Shown piece after piece: positions 28,602 through 39,826 of a stretch of DNA of 64,000 nucleotides. This stretch comes from Leptospira inadai serovar Lyme str. 10. Lineage in GTDB: Bacteria; Spirochaetota; Leptospiria; Leptospirales; Leptospiraceae. How positions within the stretch are numbered: position 1 is the first letter of the stretch; each line of letters begins with the position of its first letter. A program made the position numbers and the translations under genes. The notes under the pieces are model-generated. The model ran no database searches. It saw only the letters and a list, made by a program, of their open reading frames with translations, and had not been told where the DNA came from. The stretch spans positions 523,501 to 587,500 of the forward strand of contig NZ_AHMM02000017.1 in the NCBI RefSeq assembly GCF_000243675.2. Reading direction: 5' to 3'.

Positions 28602-29459
28602 ATGAAAAAAATCACGCCATTCTTAATGTTCGATAATAATCTAGGGGAAGCGGTGGAACTGTATACCTCGTCCTTTCGAAATTCGAGGGTGGAGAGTCGG
28701 ACCGGATCCGGAAAAACGATGCAATCCTCCGCCTTCTCTTTAAATGGACAGGAGTTCCTGACCTTCAACGGCGGGTCGCATTTTAAGTTCACCCCTGCAA
28801 TTTCTTTTTTCGTAAACTGCAAAACCTTGGACGAAGTGGACCGGTTATGGTCCAAGCTTAGTAAAGACGGCTTCGTCCTCATGGAATTAAATAGCTATCC
28901 TTTCAGCGAAAAATTCGGATGGGTTCAGGACAGATTCGGAGTTTCGTGGCAACTGAATTTATCGAAGGAGGAAGAAAAAATCTATCCGTTCTTATTATTC
29001 TCGGGACAGCAGCAGGGAAGAGTGGAGGAAGCGATCGACTTCTATACTTCCCAGTTTCCCGATTCCAAGATCCTTAACATGCAACGTTATACGACAAGCG
29101 AAGGAGAAAAAGAAGGAACCGTTAAGCGATCCATATTCTCGCTTTCAGGCCAAGAATTTATGGCTGTCGATAGCCCAATTCCGCATCCGCTTACCTTCAG
29201 CGAGGCGATTTCTCTTTTCGTGAGATGTGAAACTCAGACAGAAATAGACGAACGATGGGAAACCATTTCCGTCGGAGGCGAAAAACAGAAATGCGGATGG
29301 CTAAAAGATAAATTCGGAGTAAGCTGGCAAATCATTCCGCCGACTTTGGGGGAAATGCTGCAAGACGAGGACCCTCAAAAATCGCAACGAGTCCTGCACG
29401 CGATGCTAAAAATGGACAAGATCGATATCGCCGAATTGAAGCGAGCCTATAACGGTTGA
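28602..29459 (+). CDS. Two-domain PhnB-like VOC protein
   Basis: 285 residues made of two PhnB/3-demethylubiquinone methyltransferase-like VOC domains (residues ~1-128 and ~129-260). Each follows the pattern PFLxFxxxxxEAxxxYxSxF, SFSLxGQEFxxF and a C-terminal GWxxDxFGVSWQ (here GWVQDRFGVSWQL and GWLKDKFGVSWQI). A short helical tail ends in LKRAYNG. Many such proteins have no established reaction. The 3' end is followed within 70 bp by the 140-bp tandem-repeat block. Confidence 0.85.
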   Translation: MKKITPFLMFDNNLGEAVELYTSSFRNSRVESRTGSGKTMQSSAFSLNGQEFLTFNGGSHFKFTPAISFFVNCKTLDEVDRLWSKLSKDGFVLMELNSYPFSEKFGWVQDRFGVSWQLNLSKEEEKIYPFLLFSGQQQGRVEEAIDFYTSQFPDSKILNMQRYTTSEGEKEGTVKRSIFSLSGQEFMAVDSPIPHPLTFSEAISLFVRCETQTEIDERWETISVGGEKQKCGWLKDKFGVSWQIIPPTLGEMLQDEDPQKSQRVLHAMLKMDKIDIAELKRAYNG

Positions 29460-29527
29460 ATTCGATCCCGACGAATACTTGGAATTCGTACGAAAAAACG
29501 ATATGTCGGAAACGTATGAGATTCGCG

Positions 29528-29935
29528 GGGCGTTCCCACACGCTCTGCCGGTTTCATAAAAAACTTTCTCTAACTAGGTGTGGTCGGGCTACTACGGACT
29601 ACGCGTCCTTCGTATCCCTAACGCAGCGACCCATAGGGAGCGAGTTAACGACTGCGCAAGCAAGTCGGTGCAATCGCCAGATTGCAAACGAGTGCAAAGT
29701 TAAAATCAAAACCGGCAACCATAATCGTAAGCGCAAATCAAATCAACATGCTGCATTCTAACGCAGCGACCCATAGGGAGCGAGTTAACGACTGCGCAAG
29801 CGAATCGGTGCAATCGCCAGATTGCAAACGAAATCAAAGTCAAAATCAAAACCGGCAACTACAATCGTAAGCACAAATAAAATCAACATGTTGCATTCTA
29901 ACGCAGCGACCCATAGGGAGCAAGTTAACGACCTT
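29528..29935 (+). repeat. 140-bp tandem repeat block, copy 1
   Basis: A ~90-bp lead sequence (from GGGCGTTCCCACACGCTCTG) is followed by tandem units beginning TAACGCAGCGACCCATAGGG at 29619, 29759 and 29899 (period 140; the third is truncated near 29935). Each unit holds a hairpin GCAATC-GCCA-GATTGC. The same lead and three units occur in the same orientation at 62458-62967. Short frames inside are repeat artefacts. Confidence 0.95.
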
Positions 29936-30311
29936 ACGAACGATCTTGCCTTCAACTCACAAGGGCTAAGGCGTCTATTTCGGATACTCTATTTAAAATC
30001 CCTATGAAATCCTCTATAAAGCGGTTGATCGGCAGAAAAGTCATTGCCAACGTTTCTATCTCCCCTGTAAAGAAACTCTGGAATTCCTTCTTTATCGCAG
30101 TTCATTCATCTTTAAACAAATTTCAGATAAATATTTTAATCGTAGGATTTCAAATATTTTTCCAATCGGAATCTCGAGCGGAATTTTATTTAAACCGTTT
30201 TATAAATTTCTAAAGTTTTTCCGTCGCGCCTAGATGCAGAGCGGAATATTCTCTTTTTGTACGTTTGGTCTCCGTTCCGCCTCGGGAGAATTTCAGGTAT
30301 AAAAGCCGATA
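29936..30311. other. Intergenic region
   Basis: About 375 bp, AT-rich. The frame at 30004-30213 has no family signal. Nothing else seen. Confidence 0.4.
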
Positions 30312-31035
30312 TTAATTCGAAGACCCTAAAAAATCCTCGATTAATGCTGCGGTTAATTCGTGATACCTACTCTTTTCTTGAGACATTATAGCCTCCCCCA
30401 AATAATCTCCATGCCCGCCTGGCAGAATCAAAAGTCTGGAATCCGGGAACAGACGGACTAGCTCAACCGCATGTTCCGGCTTCGGAATATCTTTATCTCC
30501 GAGAAGCACCAGAACGGGAGCCTTAAACGAGCGAATCTCGCTCTCCTTAAGGTCCGGAAAATTGCGCATCCTGTCCACGTCCTTATCGAACATATTTCTT
30601 AATTTTTGAGGATCGGGATTCACCTTCAGAAACGCGTCCTTGAGAACCTGAGGCATATCCGAAAAAGTAGCCTGCTTCATAGAGGTCCAAAACTGAGGAT
30701 AGGTTCCCTCTTTCTTCGTCATAGAAGAAGCAAACACCATCCTCCGAACTAATCGCGGATGACGTATTGCGACTTGCAAGGCCACGTTTGCACCGTTACT
30801 AAACCCGAGCAGGTCCGCTTTCTCCACTTTTAAAAATTTAAGAAGGGCAACGACGTCCTCTGCGGAAGTTTCAAACCTTACCGGTCCTTTCCGATCCGTC
30901 GTTCTTCCGTGAGCCTGTTCCTCTAGGGCGATTACTTTTCGATGCTTTGCGAATATCGGAAGAATCCTACTATAAGTGACTTCGATCGTCGATCCTCCTC
31001 CGTTCAGTAAAACCAGAGGAGTTCCCTTGATCGAG
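30312..31035 (-). pseudogene. Alpha/beta hydrolase, 5'-truncated by an inserted element
   Basis: Read on the minus strand from about 31035 the frame gives GTPLVLLNGGGSTIEVTYSR (oxyanion region), EEQAHGRTTD, the nucleophile elbow LLGFSNGANVAL and a late GGHGDYLG, that is, nearly a complete hydrolase lacking its first ~20-25 residues. The upstream codon falls to a TAA inside the element at 31036-31237. The longest ATG-initiated frame (30827) begins inside the fold, just before the nucleophile. I therefore call the gene interrupted. The family resembles proline-iminopeptidase/haloperoxidase-like hydrolases. Confidence 0.75.
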
Positions 31036-31237
31036 TCATAACCTTACCCACAAGTCTAATCAGTCTCCAGTCTTTCGATTCTCCGTCCCTGTTCAAACTC
31101 CATCATAACTCCCAATCGATCCGACCGAAGTCACGACTTCCGTCCTGTAGTATCTCGTTCAGAATGATCGGTAGATTCCCCGTCCTCTCTTCTCTGACTT
31201 CCGTCCTCTGGCTGATCTTGCGGGTAAGGTTATGACT
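31036..31237. mobile_element. MITE-like element family B
   Basis: About 200 bp bounded by a 21-bp inverted repeat with one mismatch: AGTCATAACCTTACCCACAAG at 31036-31056 on the left (written here only as its core GTCATAACCTTACCC) and the complement CTTGCGGGTAAGGTTATGACT at 31216-31236. There is no transposase gene inside. It separates the hydrolase fragment from any start codon. A single similar terminus (ATAACCTTACCTGCAAGT) occurs at 54179-54196. Confidence 0.75.
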
Positions 31238-31456
31238 GCCTATTGCAGATATCAGCCCTTCTTCGCTTTCTATCTAATAGCTAACTATCCGTAGAATCTT
31301 CCTTGAATCTCAGCGATTCGAGATACAATTAAAAATTTGAATTTCGATTTCGTTAGAATCCGGTCTTTTAAATTTGCTGCCTTTGTTTCTTCCTTCCCTT
31401 GACCTCACCGCGGTTTTTGTCAGTTTTGCCAAACAGACCGCCGGAATTAGGAACGA

Positions 31457-34400
31457 ATGAGAGCAATTATAGAATCGTTTATTAAGAACCGATTATTTTT
31501 CTATCTAGGAACCAGCTTTGTTTTCCTAGCGGGAATCGTATCTTTGTTAGGCTTGCGTCGGGACACATTTCCAAATGTGGACATGAAGCAGCTCGTAATT
31601 ACGACGAAGTTTCCGGGAGCGGCACCGGCCGATGTGGAGCTTCGGGTCACATATCCGATCGAAGAGAAAATTAAGGAAATTGACGGAATCGACGAAATAC
31701 GTTCTTTTTCCAGGAATTCTGCGTCGGATATAGATGTTCGGGTTAGTCTGGAAGAAAAGGACCCTGAAAAAATTTTAGACGAGATTCGCCGTGCGGTTGA
31801 CAATGCGATTTCGGAATTTCCGCCTCAAGTCACCGAAAAACCGAAAATCATAGAAAGAAAATCGAGTTCGTATCCTGTTTTGGAATTTTCCGTCTTTGGA
31901 GGGAAAGACGAAATCGAGCTACATACGACGGCGGAGTTTTTGGAGAGAGAGCTAGAAAAAATTTCCGGAGTGGCTCGTGTGGATGTCTTCGGAAAGCGGG
32001 ATCGCGAATGGCAGATATTGGTGAACGCGAATCGATTGAAACAATATCAATTGGATCTTTCCGACATTACCACCGCGATTCGAAATCGGAATGTGAATTT
32101 ACCGGCCGGGTCCGTGGATTCCGAAACGGCGTTCGACCTTAGAATCGACGGAGAATTTAGAAATCCATCGGATATCTATAAAATTCCGATTCGCACCAAC
32201 GATCTTTTTTCCAAAGTCGAATTGGGAAGTCTTGCTCGAGTCGAAGATACTTTCGAATATCCCAGGTTTCTCGCGATCGCGAACGGGAAACAAGGCCTGA
32301 TTCTCTCCGTAGTCAAAAAGGAGAGAGCAGACGCGATTGATGTAGCCGATCATGTGCGAAAACGTTTGGCCGAATTGAAAAAAACGGCTCCGCCTGAAAT
32401 TAAAACGGTGACGTTAAGCGACGAAGCAAAGCGGACTAGTAAGCGTTTGGATATCGTTTCCAATAATGCCTTAATCGGATTTTGCATCGTTTTCGGTATC
32501 TTGTTTCTTTTCCTGGATTTCAGGACGGCTACAATTACTTCCTTATCGCTTCCCATTTCCATGTTGATGACCTTTGCCGTGCTTCCTTTCTTCGACGTAT
32601 CCTTCAATATGATTTCCATGATGGGATTGATCATCGCTCTCGGAATGCTCGTCGACAACTCGATCGTGATCTCGGAGAACATTTACACATATCTAGGCAA
32701 GAACATGGATTCGTTTACCGCATCCGTTAAGGGAACTCTAGAAATGCTTGTTCCGATTTTCGGATCATACCTCACAACGGTTGCCGCGTTTCTTCCCATG
32801 CTTTTCATGTCCGGCATCATGGGAAAGTTCGTTTGGCAAATTCCTCTCGTCGTAATCGTCGCTCTGACTGCTAGCTTGATAGAATCCTTTTTATTTTTGC
32901 CGGCGCGGATTACCGCATTCGCCAAAACTCCGGACCAATTAAAGCGGACGACCGGTTTTAGAAAAACCTTGGACGCTTTCTTTCATAGAATGGAGGAGCG
33001 CTTTTCGGACTTCGTAGCCTTTACGTTGCATCATAAATATTCCTCTTTCGTAATCATCTTGATTTTGATCCTGGCCTCGTTCGTTGCGTTGAGCCGGATG
33101 AAGTTCATTCTTTTCCCTAAGGAAGATATAGAAATTTTTACCGTCAAAGCGGAATTTCCCAGCTCGTTTCGAATCTATCAAACTAGGGAAAAAATGAAAT
33201 ACATGGAGACAATCATTCAGAGTATTCCGCCGGACGAACTCGTGAGCTATTCCATTAAAATCGGAGTTCAACAAACCGATCCGGAAGATCCGCTTTCACG
33301 ATACGGGGAAAATCTAGGCGTGATTTTGGTTTATCTGACCCCCGAATCGGAAAGGAAACGAAAGGCGGGAGAAATCCTTGCTTCTCTGGAATCAGATTTT
33401 CGTAAGACTCCTAGTTTAGTGGACGTTTATATGGAGGAATTCGGAGCAGCCCCTCCGATCGGTGCGCCGATTACCGTATCAATATTAGGAAAAGATTATA
33501 AGGATTTGACGAAAGTTTCCGGGGAATTGCAGACTTTTCTGAAGACGATTCCGGGCGTGCATTCGGTTAGAGACGATTATCGGTACGGTCGTAAACAGCT
33601 ACAGGTTCGGTTGGACGAAGGCTTGGAAAGCTTTACCGGAGTTTCCACGTTTGCCGCGGCAAATATGCTTCGAACGGCGTACGACGGGGAACGGGCCGGA
33701 ACGGTAAGAAAGGGAAGAACTAAGATTTACCTTCGAGTCGTGTACGATAAGGATTTTAGAAAAAATCCGGACGAGATCAAACATATTCCGTTGCGGAATA
33801 AAGCCGGAAACATCACTCATTTGTCCAAAATCTCCAAAATGGAGCTGGTGGATTCTCCGGAACTTCTATCTCATCGCGAGTTTGAAAGGGCAATCACGGT
33901 GAATGCCGAAATTAAAATCGATCAGATTACGGCCCACGAAGCGAATTCGAAAATTATCGAAGTCTTTAAACCTTTGATCGAACGTCAATATCCCGGAGTT
34001 TCGCTGGTATTCGGCGGGGAAGAGAAGGATACGCAAAGATCCATGGAATCTTTAGGAAAAGCGGGTCTCTTGGCCTTGTTCGGAATTTTTGCCATTTTGG
34101 CTTTGACGATGCAGAATTTTTGGAAACCGTTTCTGATTCTGAGTACGATTCCGCTAGGAATCATGGGAATCGTACTCGGGTTTCCCCTTTCAGGTAAGTC
34201 GATCAGCTTCCTTGCAATGATCGGAATTATCGGACTCGCCGGCGTGCTTGTAAACGCATCCATCGTTCTTGTGGATTGTATCGATTCGATTCAAAAAGGA
34301 TCCTCGGATTCTATGGACGAAATTCTGCTGGAAGCAAGTCGAAGAAGATTTCGCCCGATTCTTTTAACAACGCTTACGACGGTTGCCGGAATCCTTCCGA

Positions 34401-34567
34401 CGGCCTACGGGCTAGGAGGAACGGATCCGGTCCTGGTTCCTATGACTTTGGCTCTTGGTTGGGGGCTTGGATTCGGCACATTTGGGAGTCTACTTTATGT
34501 GCCGGTCACTCTCTCCGTTTTTCACCGGTTTGCTTCGAAACAGAGCAGACGGAAGACAGGTCATTGA
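31457..34567 (+). CDS. RND-family efflux permease (AcrB/HAE-like)
   Basis: 1036 residues, the normal length of an RND inner-membrane pump. Twelve membrane helices and two large periplasmic loops fit the pattern. The proton-relay helix 4 reads [20 protein letters not shown] (near residue 395-415), with Asp followed by Asn where AcrB has two Asp. The second half repeats this with [18 protein letters not shown] pumps work with a periplasmic adaptor and an outer-membrane channel, and neither gene is next to it: upstream is the broken hydrolase and element B, downstream element A. AGGAACGA before the ATG is a plausible ribosome site. Confidence 0.9.
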   Translation: MRAIIESFIKNRLFFYLGTSFVFLAGIVSLLGLRRDTFPNVDMKQLVITTKFPGAAPADVELRVTYPIEEKIKEIDGIDEIRSFSRNSASDIDVRVSLEEKDPEKILDEIRRAVDNAISEFPPQVTEKPKIIERKSSSYPVLEFSVFGGKDEIELHTTAEFLERELEKISGVARVDVFGKRDREWQILVNANRLKQYQLDLSDITTAIRNRNVNLPAGSVDSETAFDLRIDGEFRNPSDIYKIPIRTNDLFSKVELGSLARVEDTFEYPRFLAIANGKQGLILSVVKKERADAIDVADHVRKRLAELKKTAPPEIKTVTLSDEAKRTSKRLDIVSNNALIGFCIVFGILFLFLDFRTATITSLSLPISMLMTFAVLPFFDVSFNMISMMGLIIALGMLVDNSIVISENIYTYLGKNMDSFTASVKGTLEMLVPIFGSYLTTVAAFLPMLFMSGIMGKFVWQIPLVVIVALTASLIESFLFLPARITAFAKTPDQLKRTTGFRKTLDAFFHRMEERFSDFVAFTLHHKYSSFVIILILILASFVALSRMKFILFPKEDIEIFTVKAEFPSSFRIYQTREKMKYMETIIQSIPPDELVSYSIKIGVQQTDPEDPLSRYGENLGVILVYLTPESERKRKAGEILASLESDFRKTPSLVDVYMEEFGAAPPIGAPITVSILGKDYKDLTKVSGELQTFLKTIPGVHSVRDDYRYGRKQLQVRLDEGLESFTGVSTFAAANMLRTAYDGERAGTVRKGRTKIYLRVVYDKDFRKNPDEIKHIPLRNKAGNITHLSKISKMELVDSPELLSHREFERAITVNAEIKIDQITAHEANSKIIEVFKPLIERQYPGVSLVFGGEEKDTQRSMESLGKAGLLALFGIFAILALTMQNFWKPFLILSTIPLGIMGIVLGFPLSGKSISFLAMIGIIGLAGVLVNASIVLVDCIDSIQKGSSDSMDEILLEASRRRFRPILLTTLTTVAGILPTAYGLGGTDPVLVPMTLALGWGLGFGTFGSLLYVPVTLSVFHRFASKQSRRKTGH

Positions 34568-34572
34568 CGAGC

Positions 34573-34706
34573 AGAGTTTCCAGGTTCTAGAGAAAGATTC
34601 TTACGTTAACAGTGGATTTTTCCTCTACCCCTGTTGCCTTTCCTATACCGAGCAGCTTCAGTCCAGCATGAGCAAAGCGAACGCGTCCGTCTTCAGTCGC
34701 CTGCTA
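34573..34706 (-). repeat. Dispersed element family A, copy 2 (truncated, reverse orientation)
   Basis: Begins six bases after the RND stop codon. Read on the minus strand it has GACGCGTTCGCTTTGCTCATG, the GAAGCTGCTCGGTATAGGAAAGG region and the AATCTTTCTCTAGAACCTGG region shared with copies 3-5. The heptamer ends are mostly lost (CGTCTTCAGTCG remains). Confidence 0.8.
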
Positions 34707-34732
34707 AGGGGTCATTTTAAAAATATAATGAT

Positions 34733-35899
34733 CTATAAATAGAATAATTTTTCTTTAATATACTCATGGGGAATTCGCTCTTGCTCCAAACGATTTTTGG
34801 ATCCTAAGGACCTTAGATATTCGCAAAGTTCCTTTTCGGATTCCGTCAAGTAATCCAATTTGGAAGACTTAGAATAAACTCCATCTACCGCAAAATTCCG
34901 AAATCTTACGAAAGTTTCCTTATCCATCAGAAAGGATTTAGTCTGGAAATACTGCTCTCTTAGTAAAGACAGGATTTCAAATCCTTGGACGTCTATGTCT
35001 CCCCAATACAAGATCTCCATTTTGTCCATCCAAATGCAGTCCTTAAGAATTCCAAGACCATATCCTTTTCCGAAAACGGCAATCGCTCCCGAAAGCTTCG
35101 GGAAAGTCAGGAAATTATCGATATTAGAAAAATTCGTCTTATTCTCCAGGATAAAAACACGGTGACATCCGGCTAGATGTAGATTGCGAAATTCGGAGAT
35201 CGGAATACTTATATCCAATAATCCACCGCTAGATTCCTGGGCGATTTTCGGATCCAATATACGGAAACGAACCAAAGCTTCCGTCTTTTTCAATCCGTAT
35301 CGGGATTCGAAATCCTTTCCTTCCAAATCGATATTCTCCGGAATTAAAAAATCCAAAAGGTTTCTAAGCACTTTTTTATTTTCTTCGATAAATTTTGTAG
35401 AAACAGGAATAGGTAATTCACGAATGTATAACTCAGGTCTCGGGTTTTTTATAAAAAAGCGACAAACCGTAAGAAGATCTTCCCAATTTCCCGATTCTTC
35501 GATTACAAGAGAGGGATTTTTCAATATCCACTCCTTAAGTCCGGGAATTTTGGATAGGATAAGGTTGCAATCCGATCGATAAGACGAAAATTCCTCTTCC
35601 TTACGCAAAAAACGTAAAAAATCATTTTCCTCTTCAAACAGTATTTTCGATGGAAGAGTCTGGGTCCCGAATTTTCTTGTTTCCCTTTGAAAAGAAACTA
35701 ACAGGAATCCGAATCCTTTTTTTTCTTTGGATTCTTCTTTTAATTTTTCTAATAAAGACGAGTCGCGTATTACCTCTTCCGGGTCCGCTTTTCCCGCCGG
35801 AATTTCCCAAGGAAAAGATACCTCGCCCAGGATTACATGGTTCAAAACTTCATGATAGTATGATAAACATTTTTTACGAATTTCATCCGGAGAAATCAT
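34733..35899 (-). CDS. jetD: Wadjet protein JetD (DUF3322/DUF2220, Toprim-like nuclease)
   Basis: 388 residues. The N-terminal part is helical (DUF3322-like); the C-terminal ~150 residues are the DUF2220 Toprim-type nuclease, with HRVFILENKTNF (catalytic Glu, ~255) and ILYWGDIDVQGFEIL (DxD metal site, ~299). In the Wadjet system JetD cuts closed circular plasmid DNA after JetABC has extruded it. It is last in the jetABCD operon, 3 bp after jetC, and transcribed toward element A copy 2. Confidence 0.9.
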   Translation of the reverse strand: MISPDEIRKKCLSYYHEVLNHVILGEVSFPWEIPAGKADPEEVIRDSSLLEKLKEESKEKKGFGFLLVSFQRETRKFGTQTLPSKILFEEENDFLRFLRKEEEFSSYRSDCNLILSKIPGLKEWILKNPSLVIEESGNWEDLLTVCRFFIKNPRPELYIRELPIPVSTKFIEENKKVLRNLLDFLIPENIDLEGKDFESRYGLKKTEALVRFRILDPKIAQESSGGLLDISIPISEFRNLHLAGCHRVFILENKTNFSNIDNFLTFPKLSGAIAVFGKGYGLGILKDCIWMDKMEILYWGDIDVQGFEILSLLREQYFQTKSFLMDKETFVRFRNFAVDGVYSKSSKLDYLTESEKELCEYLRSLGSKNRLEQERIPHEYIKEKLFYL

Positions 35900-35902
35900 G
35901 AA

Positions 35903-38900
35903 TCAGAAATTTCCGGCTTTTCGATCGTCCATGCCTTCTTCTTCCGAATGTAATTTTTCCTTTGTAATCGGATAGACCTTGGATTCGTTGCCGTCAGAAT
36001 TGTTTTTCACAAAATACACGCTCTGCACGTACGGCTCTACCACCGCAATCTTATCCATCGGAGTCACGACTAATAATTGCAAACCCAATTGACGGAAAAG
36101 ATCCATTGCATACCTAGAATTTTCATTGTCCAAATTATTAAACATTTCGTCGATAACCACAAAACGAAACGAATTCGGTTCTCGAATTTTAAACTGGTAA
36201 GCGATCGCGGAAGCAAGGACCGTATACGCAAGTTTAACGGTTTGGCCACCCGATTTACCCGCCGAAGAATCATAAATCCGGATGATCTCGTCCGTATCCC
36301 TTTGGAATTCTGCCGCCTGGAAATCCAACCAATTTCTGGGATCCGTTACGAACCGGGACCAACGATCGGAGCCATTTTCTCCCTTTAATTTCCCGAGCAA
36401 CTCTCGGATCCTGGAAAATTTTTCCTCGTTATTGGAATTGTCTCCCATATCGGGAATACTATCCCGTAATAATTCTTTGAAACCAGTACTACCAATAATT
36501 TCCCGATCTTTTGTCTCGAAGTACCTGATTTGAATATAGGATTTACCTTTAGAATAATCTAGATAACGTAAAGATTTGTTCAGATCATCTATCCGAATCT
36601 TGATTTCCGTAACATCATCCTCGAGTTCCGCTTTAAATTCCAAAATTTGCTTAGCGACCTTATCCGACATCATACTCCGGAATTTTTCCTGGAACTCGGG
36701 GAGCCTATCTTTACGAATCCTTTCCGTTAATTTCGCGAACCCAGCGACATTCGAGATGGACACCGATAATTCTTCACGGTCGGCGTCTTCCCTAAATCGT
36801 TTTACATAACGATCCATACCCTTGTTTAATTCTTCTGCGATAAAATCCATTTTCTCCCGGAAATAGGCTCTTTCCTTAACAAAGTCCTCGGAAAACTTTC
36901 GTTCTTTCTCGGAAATCGATTCCAGGTTAAAAATAATATCACCGAGACGTTCCTTTAAAACCGGCTCCAAACGAACCGATCGTTCGGGATCGAATTCTTT
37001 CATTCTGAACGTTAAGTCTTCCATTTCCTTTCTTAAATTAGAGAGTCGTTCTTCTAAAAGAGTAAATTCCTTGGTGGTTTCTTTTTCCCTGCCTTCTGCC
37101 TCGGAAAAGCGAGCCTTTGCGGATTCATATTGTTCTTTTAACTTGCCGTATTCCTCCGAAAGAACTTCTAATTCTTGGATCTCCTTTCGGGTTCTTTCAA
37201 GCGGTTCTTCCAAACTTTGATCGTCGATTTGGGAGAATTGCTCAAACCTTAGAAAAGATTTCAGATCATCGCGTAAAACATCGTTCCGCGTTTCGTCTTC
37301 TTTCACTTTCTCGATATTCGCCTCGATCTTGTATATCTCCTGACCTAACCGCGCGAAGTCGGACTCGAGAGCCGCAATTTTTTCCTGATTATTCCAACCT
37401 AGAATATAGTTTCTAGCGTCGTTTATATTTTTACGGTCATCCTTCTCGTGGCGGATTTTGCCCGACTTGACCAGGCCTTGTTTGGTAAGAGCTTTTTCTT
37501 CTTTTTTCAGACGTTGTAGATCTCCGCAGATATGTCCGAATTCTCTCAGAATCTGCGCTTCCAACCATTCTTTCTGAAATTTCGTTAAGGAAGGCTTGAT
37601 TTCGAGTTTATAAAAAACCTCATCCTTATCCTTCGGATGCAATATAGGACCCGTTGAAGTTACCATTTTGGAAAAAACAAGTTTTCCATTCAAATCAGAA
37701 GAATTCACATACGAGGAAAATTTCTCAAAGTCCTCTTCCGCAACTAACATGCGTAAGCCGAAATTATGAAGTAATCTTTCCAAAGCGCCGGTCCATTCCT
37801 TCTCCGATTCTTTTACTCGGATAAGCTCGCAAATAAATGGAAACTTTTTTGGGGGAATTCCTATGGCGTCGGAAATCCTTTCCCTCATGGAAGACACGTA
37901 CCTGGGAAGATTCTCCGGATTCTTTTTAAGATATTCCAATTCTGACTGGACCGAATTGAATTCGGATTCGGATTCCTTCCACTGAACCTTTAAATCCGCT
38001 AGACGGCTCCTAATTTCCTCTCGGGCCGAAGCGGAATTCGAAAATTTATCACCGGCTTTGCGGACATTCGAATAGAAAGTTTCCTCGATTAATACATCCT
38101 CCAAATCGAGCTTAAGAAGATACTCGGAATATTTTTTCCGTTCGATACGGCGTCTATTCAGATTTGACTGAATGTCCTCAAACTTTCTTTTCAAATCGGA
38201 AATTCGTTTCTGAGTGTCGTTATTTTCCAACGAATAGTACAACGCTCGCTCTTCTTCTTTCAAGGATTCCGTTAAAGAATTTAATTCCTTTAGCCGGTCC
38301 TGAACGCGAGATAGATCGTGGATATAATCCTGCTCTTTAATTTTATGAAGTTCGTATTTTTTCTGAGTAAAATACTGAGGCGTAAATGAGATTAAATCCT
38401 GAATCTCTTCGGCCTTATTCTTCCAGTCCCCGTATTCGAATGCTTTTTTTTCTATAGGCTCCAAAAGCCGCAACTGCTCTCTTGCACTCAGAATGGCTTC
38501 ATATGTTTCATTTAGATCGGAAAAATTTCTATCCAGTTCATCGATCCTGGATCTTTTATCCCTCGCTTCGAGCATATGCTCTCGAACAAATTCGTTCAAA
38601 ACACCGAGTGATTTAATCGCCACGATCTGATTGAAAAGATCGATCGCTTTTTCCGATTCCAGGCCCACCGCTTTTCTAAAATCCACTCCGTAAGCCTTAA
38701 AATTATCGTATAGCCTGGCTCCCAGATTTTTTAGATCGGATCGAAGTTCCTTGATGGTTCTGTTTCTTAATACCAAATCCTTTTCAAAATCCAAACTCGC
38801 TTCGGAAATAAGATAAATTCTCCTTAATTCCCCGGATTCAAACCAGAAGATTTGAGCGATCCTAACGGAGGGAAATTTTCCTTTCGCATCGAAGACGGCG

Positions 38901-39259
38901 GAAAGAACGGAATAACATTCTTCCTGTTTTCCTCGAATTTTAAGAATGCCCTCGCTACCGGATGAAGACCGGTCGTAATGTCCTTCCACATATGATTTTT
39001 CAGATCTATCCCTCTTTTTACTCTCCAACCCGGATGCTAAATTATAATTTCTTTTTGTAGACGGAACAAGTAAAGTAAGGATCGCATCTACCAAGGTCGA
39101 CTTACCGGATCCGTTCAATCCGGTTAAAAGAAAAGTCTCTCCTTCCGCATTTAATTTCCAGATTTTGCCATGGAACGTTCCCCAATTTAAAATCTCCAAT
39201 GACTTGAGTCTATACCCGGTATTGAATGCAATTTCGCCGGGAGAAAATAAATCCGCCAT
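35903..39259 (-). CDS. jetC: Wadjet protein JetC (SMC/MukB-like ATPase)
   Basis: 1118 residues. N-terminal Walker [18 protein letters not shown] near residues 44-58, then long coiled-coil stretches (about 230-400 and 560-860, rich in Glu/Lys/Arg/Leu heptads) around a hinge region, then the C-terminal signature [14 protein letters not shown] (~1000) and Walker [14 protein letters not shown] (~1033). This is the SMC-type loop-extruding motor of Wadjet, a MukBEF-like condensin that senses small circular DNA. 3-bp spacers separate it from jetB and jetD. Confidence 0.92.
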   Translation of the reverse strand: MADLFSPGEIAFNTGYRLKSLEILNWGTFHGKIWKLNAEGETFLLTGLNGSGKSTLVDAILTLLVPSTKRNYNLASGLESKKRDRSEKSYVEGHYDRSSSGSEGILKIRGKQEECYSVLSAVFDAKGKFPSVRIAQIFWFESGELRRIYLISEASLDFEKDLVLRNRTIKELRSDLKNLGARLYDNFKAYGVDFRKAVGLESEKAIDLFNQIVAIKSLGVLNEFVREHMLEARDKRSRIDELDRNFSDLNETYEAILSAREQLRLLEPIEKKAFEYGDWKNKAEEIQDLISFTPQYFTQKKYELHKIKEQDYIHDLSRVQDRLKELNSLTESLKEEERALYYSLENNDTQKRISDLKRKFEDIQSNLNRRRIERKKYSEYLLKLDLEDVLIEETFYSNVRKAGDKFSNSASAREEIRSRLADLKVQWKESESEFNSVQSELEYLKKNPENLPRYVSSMRERISDAIGIPPKKFPFICELIRVKESEKEWTGALERLLHNFGLRMLVAEEDFEKFSSYVNSSDLNGKLVFSKMVTSTGPILHPKDKDEVFYKLEIKPSLTKFQKEWLEAQILREFGHICGDLQRLKKEEKALTKQGLVKSGKIRHEKDDRKNINDARNYILGWNNQEKIAALESDFARLGQEIYKIEANIEKVKEDETRNDVLRDDLKSFLRFEQFSQIDDQSLEEPLERTRKEIQELEVLSEEYGKLKEQYESAKARFSEAEGREKETTKEFTLLEERLSNLRKEMEDLTFRMKEFDPERSVRLEPVLKERLGDIIFNLESISEKERKFSEDFVKERAYFREKMDFIAEELNKGMDRYVKRFREDADREELSVSISNVAGFAKLTERIRKDRLPEFQEKFRSMMSDKVAKQILEFKAELEDDVTEIKIRIDDLNKSLRYLDYSKGKSYIQIRYFETKDREIIGSTGFKELLRDSIPDMGDNSNNEEKFSRIRELLGKLKGENGSDRWSRFVTDPRNWLDFQAAEFQRDTDEIIRIYDSSAGKSGGQTVKLAYTVLASAIAYQFKIREPNSFRFVVIDEMFNNLDNENSRYAMDLFRQLGLQLLVVTPMDKIAVVEPYVQSVYFVKNNSDGNESKVYPITKEKLHSEEEGMDDRKAGNF

Positions 39260-39262
39260 TAT

Positions 39263-39826
39263 TTATTCCGATCCTTGTTTGAACTTAATACGTAATCTGT
39301 CCAGTTCGGATACCGTGATCTTTGCTTTTAAGATTTTTTCTACGCGTAACGTTTCGGAGTCGAGTTGTTTCATAAAACCTAGATCCTCCGATTTGCGAAG
39401 CAGTCTTTCGAACTTTTTTTGAGTATCCACTTCATCGGAAGAATCCGGAAAGAACGGACGAATACGGTCCGATAATTCTTCTTTTCTGATAATAATAGAC
39501 CCGGACGGATCTTTCTCTTCCATTTCGATAATAGACTCTCTGAGTAAGACAAGAAACAAGGTTTCTTCCTTTGTCAAAGCCACTTTTCTCGTTAAGACGG
39601 GGAGCTTTACCTCCTGCTCGATTTCATCTTCATCGGAAGTTTGACGCAAAAAGGCATAACCGTCTTCTCGATCCAAGTGCAGAAATATTCCGATTTTTTC
39701 GAAGTATTCCCGCACTTGTTTTTCGTAAGTAACGAGATTTTCCCAAACCTTCGGATCCGAATCGATCCCGATGGAACCTTTCAAAAGTTTTAAAACGGCT
39801 ATCGAATACGGAAGAAGTTTATCCAT
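39263..39826 (-). CDS. jetB: Wadjet protein JetB (DUF4194, MukE-like)
   Basis: 187 residues. Winged-helix pattern of DUF4194: [13 protein letters not shown] at the start, a mid part [18 protein letters not shown], and the C-terminal [17 protein letters not shown]. It is the MukE-like subunit that links the kleisin JetA to the SMC JetC. The start overlaps the jetA stop by 8 bp (39819-39826), indicating translational coupling. Assignment rests on fold pattern plus operon position. Confidence 0.88.
   Translation of the reverse strand: MDKLLPYSIAVLKLLKGSIGIDSDPKVWENLVTYEKQVREYFEKIGIFLHLDREDGYAFLRQTSDEDEIEQEVKLPVLTRKVALTKEETLFLVLLRESIIEMEEKDPSGSIIIRKEELSDRIRPFFPDSSDEVDTQKKFERLLRKSEDLGFMKQLDSETLRVEKILKAKITVSELDRLRIKFKQGSE

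Noticed and set aside
29456..30007. Open frames in the 140-bp repeat blocks (also 62508-63091)
   Set aside because: Same peptide recurs with each repeat unit; no start signals or family match.
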